NCBI GenBank assembly: GCA_000149265.1
Contig: CH002510.1
Span: 600,310 to 664,309 of the forward strand
Length of the DNA stretch: 64,000 bases
DNA from: Ciona savignyi
Taxonomy: Eukaryota; Chordata; Ascidiacea; Phlebobranchia; Cionidae
Direction of reading: 5' to 3'
Position numbers and translations under genes: made by a program
The notes under the pieces: generated by a model
The model's input: the letters and a program-made list of their open reading frames with translations, nothing else
The model's database searches: none
What the model was told of the DNA's origin: nothing
Shown: positions 13,601-26,272 of the stretch, piece by piece
Position numbering within the stretch: position 1 is the first letter of the stretch
How the letters are laid out: every line of letters begins with the position of its first letter

Positions 13601-14690
13601 ACCAATAACAAATTACGAAAAACACGCAATCGACATTTCATTGCTATGACTTCATCTATTCGCAATGCTTAAGATTTGATTTATTGTAATCTTGCATAAT
13701 TTATTTAGTCTGGACGGTGTGGTTGAACTGTCCATAATGTCGTTTGTAGTGATTTTTCTATCCTACAAATTTCATAATCGAAATAAACAATACTTATAAA
13801 AATGCGGAATGTACCAGCACACCGAGAGTGCAGCACGTAGTCAGATCCTCCCATGTCGCAAGAATTTTATGAGAAATTGCCTGCCAATCCCATCATTTAA
13901 GTCACGTGTACAGTCTATTAAGTTGTGTTGATTAATTGCGGTTGGTTGGGAGGGTTTACCATTAAATATTTGCCTAAAACCAATATTTGGTATTGCGGTA
14001 ATTATTTACATTAATCAGCAAAACGTTTAAATATATAAAAAATAATTAGAAAACACATGGCCAATAAAGCGAGTGTATTTTTCATTTCTACCATCGACAA
14101 TAAAGAAATAAGGAAATAAAACATACATTGTAAAAGATATAAAAACAATGAAAAGTAGAACAATAAATTTTTTAATGTGGTGAAACCATTTGTTATTGGA
14201 GACATTAACAGTTTCTATGTTATATAGCTTAAGTTTTTCGTCGCTGCTACACAATTTCAGACGTCAAGGGAATTTAGTGTTTTGGCAACAATGCCAAACA
14301 AGTAACGGCTGTGCAGATATACCATAACACATACATTATCGTGTAGGACATGTCAGTTTACGTAGCAACAAGAAAATAAACAGTGAAAAAGTTAACTGTA
14401 CATGAATAAAGCAGTTTTTGTACAGCTGGATAAAATAAAATCCATGTGGATCTTAAACGTTTTTTATGAACGTTGCCAGTATAAACTGCACAATATGGCC
14501 ATGTCGTAAAAGGATAAACTAAGCAGTGATTTAAATAGAAATACAACAATCCAACCACCGATGTGGTATGAAAAATACGTCTTAAAGATGATTTTTTTGT
14601 TTGCTTTCTGTTTTGATTTTATGGAAAGTACCAACTAGTTGCAGAGCAGATAACCGTGTCTAAATTTATAAACGCCGTTAAACAATTTTG
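10683..14690. other. Gap between SLC26A11 5' end and NOS1AP 3' end
   Basis: Both flanking genes are on the minus strand. The left part should hold the SLC26A11 promoter and any 5' UTR exon; a perfect CRE palindrome is at 11710. The right part should hold the NOS1AP 3' UTR. ATTAAA on the minus strand at 14176-14171 is one possible poly(A) signal. Small open frames at 11336-11623 and 12305-12556 show no similarity I recognise and no convincing splice context. Confidence 0.5.
11710..11717. promoter_or_regulatory. Perfect CRE palindrome TGACGTCA
   Basis: A full cAMP-response element about 1.0 kb upstream of the SLC26A11 start codon, in otherwise noncoding DNA. The position is compatible with a promoter or upstream enhancer, but no other promoter element nearby is clear. 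Confidence 0.35.
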
Positions 14691-17502
14691 TCAGGTGTGT
14701 GAATTTACGGACGTTATGTCTTGCATATTACCGCTTGTCGAACTTGACATTACGCCCGAATCATTGGATGAGATTGATGTTGGTTCACTTCCACTGAAAG
14801 GCAAAGACCTCGCGCAGTTAAGACCTCGCGCAGGTGAAATTGCTTGGTCGTTAATAATACGTTGTGAGGACATCACGTTTGGCGACACCACTGGCGTTAA
14901 AATGGAAGTTGGATCATCACTTGGTGTCGCCAAAGCACTTGAGTTTTTATTTTGTGACGATTTTTTGACGGGAGACTCAACTTTTAAATTCATTGTGGCA
15001 GTATGAACCGATTCATTATCATCACTTGATGATGTTTTCTCGTGGTCTCTAATTCTCTGAGCTGTCAAAGATTCCAAGGTATCACCATCCCAAAATTCAT
15101 TGGAAAATTCGCTTGCTGTTACGTCGATTTCATCCAAGATTGATCCGACCGTAATGTCACCTTCATTGCTGTCAATAGAACATTCAGGCAGACTTGGTGT
15201 TTGAAATAGTTTAGTCTTTTGGGTGTTTAAAGATTTGGTAGATTTGGTTGTCGTCTGTTGAAATATTTCACTTTCTTGAGAAGTTTTATTCCATCTGGAA
15301 GATTGCTCTTTCCTTAAAGGCTCGTACCTTTTTTGTTTTTCATATTCGTCTGGTGTAAAATTGAACAGTTTACTTGGAGCACTTGTGTCAAAACTTTGGT
15401 CGAAAGAAGAGACAACTGCATCTGGATGAAAGGGATTCTTTGCACTTGGAAACGTAGAAGAAAACAATGGATTACTGTTTAACGGATCGAAAGCGGAAGT
15501 TGTGGGTGTCACAAAATCAGTGTCTGAAATCTCCATCAGTGAAATTGAATCATCTAAATAGGTGACTTCTTGGGAATGAACGGAATGTATTGTAGATGCT
15601 GGTTTATCCAAGTTGGCCATTGGAATGTTTGTATTGTTTGTAGCACTGTGTGTGCTGTTTTGACGATATATCTTATTATCTGACGGAGGAGTTATTACAG
15701 ATCGCCACGATGTATCAGAAACAGAAGTGGTGTCATCAAAGTGAGTTTCAGGAGATGTGGTTTTGGACAAATTCCTTTTTACTTTTGGAGGAGGATCAAT
15801 TTTCGGGAGGATAAACGATGTTGAAGAGTTTAACGATTCAGCTTCATTTATGCTGCAAATATCTGGATTTATTTTAAAACAAACACAGGATTTTTGTTTA
15901 AATTACAGTTATGTAAATGTTACATTTAAAAATGCTTCTTGTTTTATATAGTTAGATGTAATAAGAACGTATTATTTTAGATAAATTGTAACAAGAATAG
16001 GACAACACCAAGCTTTAATTCAACACAATTTGCCAATATTAACTTTATATGATCTATTATACGGCTTGGCAAAACAATTGTTTTTCGGACTAGCCAATGA
16101 ACATATTACTATTAATTTTTGTTAATGATTGGTATATGTCAGCATGGTCTAACCTTTGTGACTTTTTCTTTCTTGGAACACGTGTATCTTGTTTTGAAAT
16201 GCTATTCGAAGATGTCAGATGATTCCATGTACTTGAGTTGTCAGGATTCTATTTATTATAAATATAATTTTAAGTTTAAAAATATTTTCAATATTGTTTT
16301 AAAATGAATTAAATGTCGTCATTTCTAAATAAAAACTCATTTATGGATTTTGCATATATATTTTGCAACATTATGAAAGTTGATATATTTCCAACCTGAT
16401 TAGGAGATGAATCCATTGATTTCATAAAAGATCCGTCGGTACTTAGAATTGGTGATAAGGTGTATCCATTTCTAAAAAAATATTTCAAACTTGTATTTTT
16501 TCACTGTATATTAGTAATCCTTACATACTTGTTACAGTGGATTTGTTCATTGAAAACAACATTAAAATGTAATTTTACTAATCTACAAAATTGAAACTTA
16601 CGGCTGGGAATGTGAAATAGAGAACATAGAAGAATTTTCCATCATACTGTCAGTACCATTCGACTTTGGGTAATTCATGCTAGGTTGGTTCCCATGGATT
16701 TTGGAGGGAGTTGTCAAACCAGATGTCCAAATTGAGGTATTACTAAATTGTAAATCATTTTTAAACATAATATTAGTTTTTTCTAAAGTAACCATTAAAA
16801 TTCGTTTTTTTGGAAACAAGGAATTTCACATAAATGTAATTAATTACACCACCGCATATAACCCCAAGCTAAGGTAGTTTACATTATACCGTGACTAAGG
16901 CATGTCACCGGAAAACTGGGTAACAAACTCACGCTGTGTCATCCAGGTTCAACAAGTTCATTATATCAGTTTTCCCAGCACCACTCGACCCTGCCGTTGC
17001 CAACGTTGTTGATGCCATTGATTGGCTGACCTGTTGGTAAACTGCTGGTGTGATAACTCCCTCATCGTCACTTGAACTGGAAGAATCAGTGGAAACAGAT
17101 GAAACTGTAATAACATATACAAAAATTTAATGAAAAAATAAATACGTAAATCAATTAAAAAAAATCATGACTCACCACTGTCGTAATGTTCACAGTCGAC
17201 CTTATTCTTAGAATCTTTGGTGATAGGCTCAGGCGATGCGGATATATTGGTGTTTTCGAACAACGAATCATTCATGACTGGAAATACCTGATAAAACAGG
17301 TTCTCAGAAATGTTTTCAATTCTCACATATCATTGTTCTGTAATACAGTTTTTGGTTTGTCATTCTATGTTTCTTACCTGTCCAATTTTAGATGTAAATG
17401 ATGGAAGGGTAACAGGAGCAGAGGCTGGGGTCCTTGATTCTACGATAATTGGAGCTGGAGTTCTGTCTCCATTATGCAGATGAAATATTCCATTAGAACC
17501 AT
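14691..17502 (-). CDS. NOS1AP: NOS1AP extended Ser/Thr-rich tail
   Basis: Exons 11-17, residues about 346-972. The tail is rich in Ser, Thr, Pro, Asn and Asp and is predicted to be disordered. I see no domain. Exon 17 alone encodes 386 residues. It has an NPF tripeptide at about 725-727 (context [10 protein letters not shown]), a nearby NPLF, and an aromatic-charged patch [18 protein letters not shown]. The protein ends SVNSHT, so the vertebrate C-terminal PDZ ligand (EIAV) is missing. A GTAAAT just before the stop could be a donor to an unseen last exon. The frame is open for over a kilobase, which argues it is genuinely coding. Confidence 0.88.
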
Positions 17503-20500
17503 CTGCGAACAATTATTTAAATAACTTATAAAATATTTAAAAGGGGTAGTTTCTAATTAGATCCATCCTCTGAAATTTCTTCCCCAAAAAGTAGATAATA
17601 ATATGTAATAATTCATTATTTATCAGGACTGTTGTCTTCAATTCAATTAGCTTACTAAGATTAAAAAAGAATTGAAGTTAATTATAAATATTTCAACTAT
17701 AAATAATTTAACTATTGTTTATTACTTTAACCAATTTATATTTACCCTATTTCTAAGGTTTAATATAAATAATAGAATTGTGGTCATATATAGGGTTAAT
17801 CAACATTATCTACCTCTGGTCATGGGAATTTTCTTTTCAATCTCATTAATGTGTGAGACAAGCTCACTCATCTGTGTAATTAGCTCACGGTTCTGGAGTA
17901 GAAGTTGATGATTTCTTGCCTGTGGGAAATAGTTCATGCTTCTAGGTAGTATAGCTTATAACCTAACAGTTGATGGCAGTTATTGGAATATAATAAGTTT
18001 GGACAGAATTATTTTATTATCCAATTGCTAACAATTTCGATTTTTGACAACTTACAAGTTAATCCTCTAGGGCCAATACTAGAATTGTGAAATACTTTAT
18101 ATAATAACATGTCACTACCTGTGCTTCCACTCTAGCCGATGTTTCTGCTGATAGTTGGTCTTTTAAGAGTTGAACCTAAGTAAAAGTGGTTAATGGTATA
18201 AATTTTCCAGGGTATTATTTGATTGCTGCCATAGTTTTCAGCCATACGTTAAATTCACCAAAATGTCACACAATGAGAAGATAGGGCTGTGGCTTTATAT
18301 TTATTAGATTTGTTGATTCAGTAGATTTAGGTATGCAATATAATATTATAGTAATTAGTTAATAAGAAACACATTGAAATATTTATATCAACCCAAGTGC
18401 AGACATATTCCTATGATGCACATTCTTTAATAAAAAGTATTGTCATTAAACTCTTAATAAAAAGAACTAAGTTTCGGTTCAACTAAATAGTATCTATGTT
18501 TAAATCATCAGAAATATCACAAAAAAGGTTAAATTAGATTTTAATATTAAACAATCTAAAGATTTACAAAAGAAAATAGCAAAACAAATAACATCAAAAT
18601 ATTTACCTGTGCCACTGCCACTTGCGTTTGCTGCTCTGCTTGGAGCACCTGCTGTTGCATTAATTGCATTTGGTGATATGTGCTTAGTGGTGCATCTTCA
18701 GATATCATCACCACCTTCTTACGAGGAGTTAATCCATTTACAGCTGTCCTACTCACAACAGGGGTAGAAGGCTGAAAGCATACAAATCATAAACACAGAG
18801 TGGTTTTAAGCATTAACAAATATTTTCTGAAAACAAAACTATATAAAATCTATAACAATATGCAATGAATTGGTAATAAATAACAAATAAATTTTTGGTC
18901 TTTTGCAGGTCCAAGTCATGTGTTTATCAAACACAAATACTCCTAGGTCAATTAAACATAAAATACCTTGCTTTGAACTAAGTCCAAGTCAGTGACCCCT
19001 GTCCGCTGCCCGACAGTATGTACAGGTTCAGTGCAATCTACAGCATCAATATCTGTCTCTTCCACCTCATCTTTCTTTGCATTCTGATGTGCTGCGTATA
19101 TTGATATTCAAAATGCTGAATAGACTATACCAATAAACAGCAATGTAGTTTATATAAAAGAACAGCATGTAAAGATACAACGAAATATATCCAATGCAAT
19201 AACTTATTTGAATATGCTTGACCTCATTTACCTTTAAATTTACTCATTTCTTCCATTAACATGTACAAGTAAGTGTTTGTGTGTGGGAAACATATCTTGG
19301 TATATACTTAATGTTTATATTAGCATATAGATAAGGAGTCATCACTAAAATGTATATGTCAATGACAACAAGTTATGTGAAAGAAACATGGGCTCTTATT
19401 ATAATAAACTATGAAAATATTGACATTATTGTAAACAGGCAATAACATTTCCTTATTGCTTTGGTAATAGGAAGTAATACATGTCGAAACACAGTCAGAA
19501 TTTTATTACATACAATACAAATTTCGTTAAATTAATGACAAATAGCTTTTAAGATAATTGTATGATGTACTGGATATTTATTGCATAAAAGTAATGCAAT
19601 TGTGAGCAAAGTGCAATTGCAATTTTGCATTAAAATTTTACCAAGTGGATCAATTTTAGGTTTTTCGGCATCGGTAACGTCAGTCTTTCCTGCTGCAGCA
19701 AGCGCATTCTGTGCAGCGTTGAACTTGTGACAAACCTCAAAAGCTTGTCCGATTGTACGTACTATTCTCATTGCCTGGCTCTGGTACAACAAAAGTCATT
19801 AATAAGAATAGTATTAGGTGGTTTTGAAGTCACATTTAATTAGTTTGGTTTTTCCTAATGCAATGTTTTTTATCCTTTTTTAACCATCAGAACACTCGTT
19901 TTATTAAAAAATCTTGCTGAACACCAAACTAGCTTTTGTAATGATACAAACACAAGTAATAATTGGCAGACTGCTAATGCAAACTAATTTATTCATTTCT
20001 GTAATATCACACTCCTTTTAAGGACTGTTGTTCTGATTACTAGGCCTATTTAGTTTTTTTTAAAAGTCTAATAAATTTATTTAAAGCAAAACTATTACAA
20101 ATGCAAGCCAAATCAACATTTTCGTAGGATATCTGATGACCTTTTGTAGAACAACAGTTAAAAATCTTTATTCTAAAGGTTATTACTGAATAGGCCACAG
20201 ACTAGTTGTTGTAGCGTCTAAAATAAAAAAAAATCATTTATACAGCAAATGGAAACTAATCTTGACAAGTTCTACAAAATTAACCTTCTTGGTTGATTTG
20301 AAAACATTGCACCGGAACACATTACTTGAGCCATCTCTTGCTATGTAACTCCATATTTTTAAGTCATGAGAGTCATGAGACACATAGAAGATTCTGTAAA
20401 TAATTAAATTTTTTACCAAGTAAATGGAAATATTACACCACCACATGTGCTATTTTCTTAAAAACTTCTTGTGAAACAATTTTCTCAAAATTTAATAACA

Positions 20501-23169
20501 AGGGCTGGGTAAAATTAAACTGACACAAAAAAACAGTTATCTCAAAAGATAAAGTTATTTTGCAATATTAATCTATGATACCAAACAGGAAATAGTAGGA
20601 ATACCTATAGACTGGATCGTGCATTATAAGTAATTTTCGCTCATCCCACATAAGCTCTTTCTTCTGCAATATAAACAATATAAATTATGATGATCTTGTG
20701 TACATGCAATACATTTACCTTAGTTCTTAAAAAGACTTTCACGCCATCCACAGACACTACCACGTTCACTTTTCGTTTCTTAATTCTCTTTACCTTGAAC
20801 TCATACTGGAAAGTAAAAGACAGTTTACTATCATACAAGGTTATTGATTCTAAAATTCTTTAAATTAGAAACAACTAATAATAAAAATATATTTTTTTAA
20901 ATAAGTTTAAAATAAAATTATATGCTATGAAGATTTTTGGCTATAATTGAATGTACCACTGCCAAGCATAATGGCAACAAAGTAAAATGAGTCACTTTAC
21001 GCCTGAGGAATCATGTACAATAGACAAATGAACTGCTCAAACGACAACTTCCTTAAGTGCGGTATTAGTTATACATCCAATTAGGCGAATAAACGGCGCA
21101 AGGTAATAATTTTAAATACAACCTTTAAACACCGGAAATTTTGTAAAAGGTATAATTGCTGAGGTCGAATATAATGTAATCAATTCTTAGACATAATTGT
21201 GAGCAAGGTACTAGGTAAAATATGTTTATTTTATATGGTTTAAGTAGCAATACTTGGTAATCGTGTGCCCAAAACCTACTAAACAAATTGATTTTTTCCC
21301 CATGGCAATTGATCTTAGGAGTAAAAGTAATAATCTCTAATGCATTTTCAAAATACAACTTGAATAGTTAAAGCCAGCATTTAAACACTTAAATAGACCC
21401 GTGCGACTTTGTTAAAATCAATAGGATGACATTGCAAGTGAACGACTTTGCTGTCGAAGTTATGGTAAGCAGCGAGACTATGCGAAAATCGAAAAGAGAT
21501 TATGCATAAATTTTTCAGACGGATCCCACATTAAATATTTACGGGAACAAATCCAGGTAATTTAAATCGGCTTTCCAATATAACACCAAACGCAAAATCA
21601 CACATAAAAGGTACCGTAATAAAATTAGCACAACTCAATTTGGCAACAATCAAATTAAGAAGCAGGAGTGTTATTTTATTGCTAAGACAATTAAGCAATT
21701 AATTTCGAATTAATTCTTACATTCTTTTGCACAATAAACAATCAGGATTTCTATAACATGAAATATCTTAAGTAAATTTATCGAATGAAATTTAGGTTTA
21801 CTTTGAACCAAATGTAGCCTTGTTTTGAAAAATCTTAGTCTTGCAACCTTTCAACACACATTGAGTGTTTGGAAACAGTTGTGAAATTGAACAGATCAAT
21901 TAACCATGAATTTATATGTGAAAAGAGTATAAAATGCCATCAGTGTAGCAGAATAACTGACAAATATCACATACAATTCATTACGCACAAATGGATACAG
22001 TAACATTATCCACACCCCACTTCCGAAAGAACAGTAATATGTGCCGGCAAAGAATCATTCCTACAGTTTTTGTTTGGGTATCTCTATGGTGCTAAACATA
22101 ATCCTTCTGTGTGATATTGAACCAATAGAGCAAAATAATAGGCACCGGTCATCTTCAAAACTTGTCCTTATTTATTTCAAGTCAGTTTCATTACTTACAT
22201 TAAAAATCATTATTCTGCTGGTAACACATATATAGTTTTTTTATAAAAAAAAGGTACCTATTAATAAAAAATTACATGCTATTTAAACATAAAACCTTGC
22301 TTTTTACAGCATGAGTAATTTAAACTCATAAACATTTTTTTGTATTAATTGTGTTACACCCTTAATAACTTAATAAACATTGAATAAAGCAGTTATTTTA
22401 CACACAGAAACCTTTTTTAAACTATGTCTGTAAATGTTTGCAAAACATTGTATTCTCATTACCACAACCTAAGTCAACGTGTGTTTATTGTATGCCTAGT
22501 ATTTATTGTTTATTGTATCTTTCTAAACAATTTAAAATTTGATTTATTTTTTCTCAATTTTGTTCCAGTTAAGTTCGAGTACCGCATGATCAGTTCCTTT
22601 AAAAACATTCAGATGATACAGATTCCTTACCCTTATTCTTCTCATGGCAACCACAATCTCCATTCTTCCTGTTGGTCGTGGAACATCCAAAGTACCAATG
22701 TACTGTACAAAGATCATAGTGGTTAGTTTAAAGATTATAATGGAATTGGCTACAAATGCTATCCAGAGTTTAAACATTTGGTCCAGAATTTAAACATTTA
22801 TCAATTTTCTATTCTTACTAATTCTCTACATGATAGTGTAAAGATTAAAATACTATATTAATTATTATTCTGTTTATGAAGAACCGTTACCATTACATCA
22901 ATGATTTTTCTATTTATACATCCGTTTTTATAATATATTGTAAATGATAGACTTATATATATTCAAAATTGTTGTATTTAACCTTACATAAAATCTTTTA
23001 ATATATATCAGACTTATAGTTTTTTTATATAACAACATAACATAAATTTTACTTTAGACTTGAAATGAATTCCATGATGAAATGCTTCATCATTGTGCAG
23101 TGGAACTCTTGTATCATAAGAATCATCTACTAGATTGTAATCTTTTCTTTTTGTCATTCTGGATGGCAT
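14691..23169 (-). CDS. NOS1AP: NOS1AP (CAPON) PTB adaptor, long form
   Basis: Adaptor that in vertebrates links nNOS to Dexras1, synapsin and Scribble. The minus-strand exons are 23169-23053, 22702-22631, 20805-20719, 20663-20605, 20393-20285, 19780-19642, 19091-18967, 18771-18607, 18175-18119, 17919-17814, 17502-17378, 17287-17176, 17104-16933, 16742-16602, 16471-16396, 16248-16154 and 15852-14691. They sum to 2919 nt, or 972 residues plus stop, and phase is kept at all sixteen junctions. The N-terminus [20 protein letters not shown] aligns with human MPSKTKYNLVDDGHDL. An in-frame ATG five codons upstream (23184) follows a TGA and could also be used. Human NOS1AP has about 500 residues, so the tail here is greatly extended. 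Donors GTTAAT, GTTGGA and GTTAGA are unusual but keep phase. Confidence 0.96.
17814..19091 (-). CDS. NOS1AP: NOS1AP conserved acidic motif and coiled coil
   Basis: Exons 7-10, residues about 195-346. Exon 7 keeps EETDIDAV and GVTDLDL, two short motifs also present in human NOS1AP between the PTB domain and the coiled coil. Exon 8 contains [14 protein letters not shown] and QTQVAVAQ. Exon 9 is [19 protein letters not shown], and exon 10 begins [20 protein letters not shown]. Together they form the heptad-like helix that in vertebrates mediates self-association and binding to carboxypeptidase E and other partners. The strict order and spacing support one-to-one orthology. Confidence 0.94.
19642..23169 (-). 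CDS. NOS1AP: NOS1AP PTB domain exons
   Basis: Exons 1-6, residues 1-194, with the phosphotyrosine-binding domain at about 25-170. Near-identical blocks to vertebrate NOS1AP are [96 protein letters not shown] and [12 protein letters not shown]. The last block is the C-terminal helix that closes the PTB peptide groove. Exon 6 then adds an Ala/Asn-rich segment that is not conserved. In the vertebrate protein this domain binds Dexras1, Scribble and phosphoinositides. Confidence 0.96.
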
Positions 23170-24589
23170 ACTTTCCTTCACCATTCACTTGGGAAATGAG
23201 AATGAACACTTGATTATTGATTTCACAGGTGAGTCTTCCACTTCTCCATTTATTGTATCGACCTTCAGTTTATTACTCCACAGGGCTTGAAAATAATTTG
23301 AAATCACCCTTAATAGCTTATACAATGGTTTAGGAACCTAACAATTAAAAGCATTGTTTAGATAATAAAGCAAAAGTGGCAATTTTGTTGATGCTAATTT
23401 TGTTTTTACAATTTAGTTATACTTTAAATTTTTTTTTTAAACTTCAACTACAATATAGATACTACATTTACACTTTACAAATAATAATCATAAAGTTACT
23501 TTCACACAAATGTTTCCCATCACTTACCAATCTCGGATAATAGAGGTTCACCACTAAGTGCCGACTATCAGCCGAAAGTTTGTTACTTTAAAAACCAAGC
23601 ACTAGCTAGTTGTGTCCTTGGCCTTTGTCAGACCTTCTGAGCCCAGTGGATAGCCGTGTTAAAAAACATCCAGTAATCAAACGGTGGTTTTAAAGAAATT
23701 TGGTAATTTGCCGAAATGATAACTCTCTTTCATATTCACTAAGTATTTTAGCCAGTGTTTAATGTTTACAAAATTACTGTTCAGCTAGGTATAAATTCAT
23801 TCTGCCTTACACTCTTTTGAATTTCAACTTAACTAGTGAACTTTAATATATATCTTACGCTGTATGGGTTTTTCAGACATTGATTTGGATTTCAGATTTT
23901 GACATCTAATTATAAACCCTTTCATTGGGGTAGGCTGGTTTTGATTATTAGAAAATGAATTCGTTTTGAAAAAATCTTTAATTATAAAGTTGTACAAAGC
24001 TTTTTCAGTGTTAATCTGGGTTTTTAAAGTTTTTTCCAATCGTAAGTTTAAACTTTGTATTTTATCAGTATTATACATACCGTAACATAATTCTAATACA
24101 ACTTGAATAAGGTAGCAGTAAAAACCGGTATGTAAAAGAACATAAAAATGGCTTTCAGAATTTGGATTGTCTGTTTAACCAATACCTGTATTCTTCCAAT
24201 TTATATGATCGAGTAGATTCTTACTGCTGAAATAAGCCTAAAGAAACAGTCGCGTTTAAATAAATTTTTTTACAAATTATTCGTTTGCTGTTAACTATGT
24301 TATAAAGTACTAAAACTGTCATAAATCCAGAGAGATTAGTATGCAGGAAAAACCTATCCGCCAAAACGTACAACAATGTCAACTGCGAGTCTGCGACACT
24401 TTCGTTTCGCTTGAGGAACAACAAGCGTATAGACGACCAGATTTATTAAGAAAAAAAGTTGAGAGCGGCACAGATATACCATTTGCGATTTGTAAGTGAG
24501 ATTTTATTGATGCGTGAGGTATACGTATTATACAGGGGATCGTCAGAAAGGCCAAAAAGCCATATTAAAATTTGGTGCCTTTCTGTTCA

Positions 24590-24740
24590 ATTGTGTCTGT
24601 GGGTAAGACACTTAGTCCGACAGATTAGTCTGGTGGTTTAGTGCGTCGCGTTTCAACCGAAGGCTTGCAGATACGAAACTGGTTGATAGCTAGTCGGTTG
24701 AGTCTTGTTAATAAGATATGGATGTTAATATGTATTGGAT
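24590..24740 (+). mobile_element. tRNA-derived SINE-like remnant
   Basis: The segment starts with TGTCTGTGGGTAAGACACTT, which resembles the motif 'TGTCCTTGGGCAAGACACTT' seen in several animal SINEs. It is followed by a tRNA A-box-like TGGTTTAGTGCG (about 24633) and a degenerate B-box-like GATACGAAAC (about 24670). The spacing of about 40 bases fits an internal RNA polymerase III promoter. The element is degraded and I cannot define target-site duplications or its right end. Confidence 0.3.
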
Positions 24741-25055
24741 AGTCATATTAAGGGTAATCTGGCAGACTAAAATATGCAAATGAAGGCCTGGCTTATGTCA
24801 ATTTAGGCTTCGATTTTCCTTGATACAGAAAGTTGTAAATATATAAAATGAATTTGAAAAACACAACTGGACAAAAACTAACCAAGTTTAGAAAAATCTG
24901 TAAAAAAATACCTAACCAGATATATCAAACTCTTCCATTACATGCATGAAGCAGCTGGGGACTAAAATTAACTTATATTAAGAATTTCAATACGATCAAA
25001 AAGTGATTCTGCAACCCACAACCATCTTCAACCGATTTACGTGAATTTCCCGGAA

Positions 25056-25103
25056 ACTGAACTGCTCATACCACTGATCACTGAACTGCTCATACCACTG
25101 AGT
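25056..25103. repeat. 24-bp tandem duplication
   Basis: ACTGAACTGCTCATACCACT followed by four bases occurs at 25056-25079 and again at 25080-25103. Only the last few bases differ. The near-identity suggests a recent duplication. Confidence 0.9.
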
Positions 25104-26205
25104 CAGACTACACACGGTTCCCATGTTTTTATTTTTACATTAAACAATATTGATGAACACAATTTAAGACGTCGGATCATCATCCAAAATCCGGCGTGAT
25201 CAAAACCCAACCGCTAGCTGTGTTAAATCACAGCAACTGATTTTATAGCACTTGGTTCTATTATTAGTTTTTGCTACCAGAGAGAAACGATATACACCAT
25301 GTATGTACATGAAATATACAATTTGGTATTTTAAATCGATACTTAGAAAACCCGAACTTTTCTGACTGCATACGTGTTGCGCACCATGAAAATTGTTCGG
25401 GATGGCTTTATGGTATTTTACAAAGTTTTTTCCGTCGTTCATAAACGTGATAAAGAGAAAAAGGGCACTCAGGGAGGGTGTTTTTTCTAAATTGTTGCAA
25501 AAGCATATGGTGCTAGGATGCAATACTCAAGCTTTTCAGGGGATAGGAAAACACTATCAATTGTCAAAATACATAATGCCCACAGTCAGGTTACCTACAT
25601 TTTAAATACGGTATGGTAACTTTATTACATATTTAGTTCAAACCATTTAACCGTTAGGTTCACACAATATTCGTTAAATACCTTGTCTTGTGATAATACC
25701 AAATATGATTTAAATAATTGTATAGGTTATCCCAAGCAGGATTTTTTTATTGTACCAGCTCATATGCCTTACGGTTATATCTCATTTAAGGCAATGATGT
25801 AACGAATTAAAAAAAACTTAAAAAAAAGTTTACTAACAATAACCTTGGCAATAGTTAACTTGTAACCAACCTATAACCTAAACCGCACTGCAATAGCTTA
25901 ACGTGACAGTGGACATGAGAGTGTTTGCGAGTATAAGAGCCTTGATAATGTTGAATAATAGACATTATGGTTTACAATTAAAAATAATTAAAAGTATTTT
26001 TCGATCTTTAAATGTACAGTGATTTGGTTTGGATTTATTTTGAATCAAAATCTTTATCCTTGCTTAATAATTAATGATGCGTCGACTTAGATCCGAGTAA
26101 TTGAATTCTTTGTCGCATCAGCAACCCACAGCATGAAACAAACTCAGAGTTTCCAGTTTACTTTTCTGTGATGTGCTAAACCTTAAGCTAAGTATTTCTC
26201 CAGCA

Positions 26206-26272
26206 ATGAGGCGTTTCAGGAAAATCGTGTACGGGCAGTGCATACAGAACGGATGTTGTTGCTTTTTCTTGG
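26206..26272 (+). CDS. TNS: Candidate alternative first coding exon of tensin (A)
   Basis: ATG opens a 22-codon frame reading MRRFRKIVYGQCIQNGCCCF then FL. It ends one base into the next codon at a strong donor (G|GTAAGT). The phase-1 end fits the phase-1 acceptor at 34429, giving ...FFLD-HLPMTDESS. The peptide is strongly basic at its start and has a CCC cluster, so it could be a palmitoylated membrane anchor. Similarity to other tensin N-termini is not evident. The only support is the ATG, the perfect donor, the matching phase and the position on the correct strand. Confidence 0.35.

Larger units (their letters stand above)
23170..26205. other. Head-to-head interval between NOS1AP and tensin
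   Basis: NOS1AP starts leftward at 23169 and the first tensin candidate exon starts rightward at 26206, so about 3 kb may serve both promoters. Inside are a SINE-like segment at 24.6 kb, a 24-bp tandem duplication at 25.06 kb and an AT-rich minus-strand open frame at 24078-23833. That frame ends at a plausible GTAAGA donor but has no recognisable similarity. I see no convincing TATA box that fixes a start site. Confidence 0.45.

Noticed and set aside
14656..15006. Plus-strand open frame of 116 codons
   Set aside because: It is the antisense of the last NOS1AP exon, whose own frame is open for over 1.1 kb and spliced in phase.
23833..24078. Minus-strand AT-rich frame ending at a GTAAGA donor, possible extra NOS1AP 5' exon
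   Set aside because: A TGA in frame 18 bases before the NOS1AP ATG prevents an N-terminal extension, and no acceptor fits. At most it would be untranslated.
24590..24740. Functional tRNA gene
   Set aside because: A- and B-box-like blocks are degenerate and no cloverleaf can be drawn; a SINE remnant is more likely.
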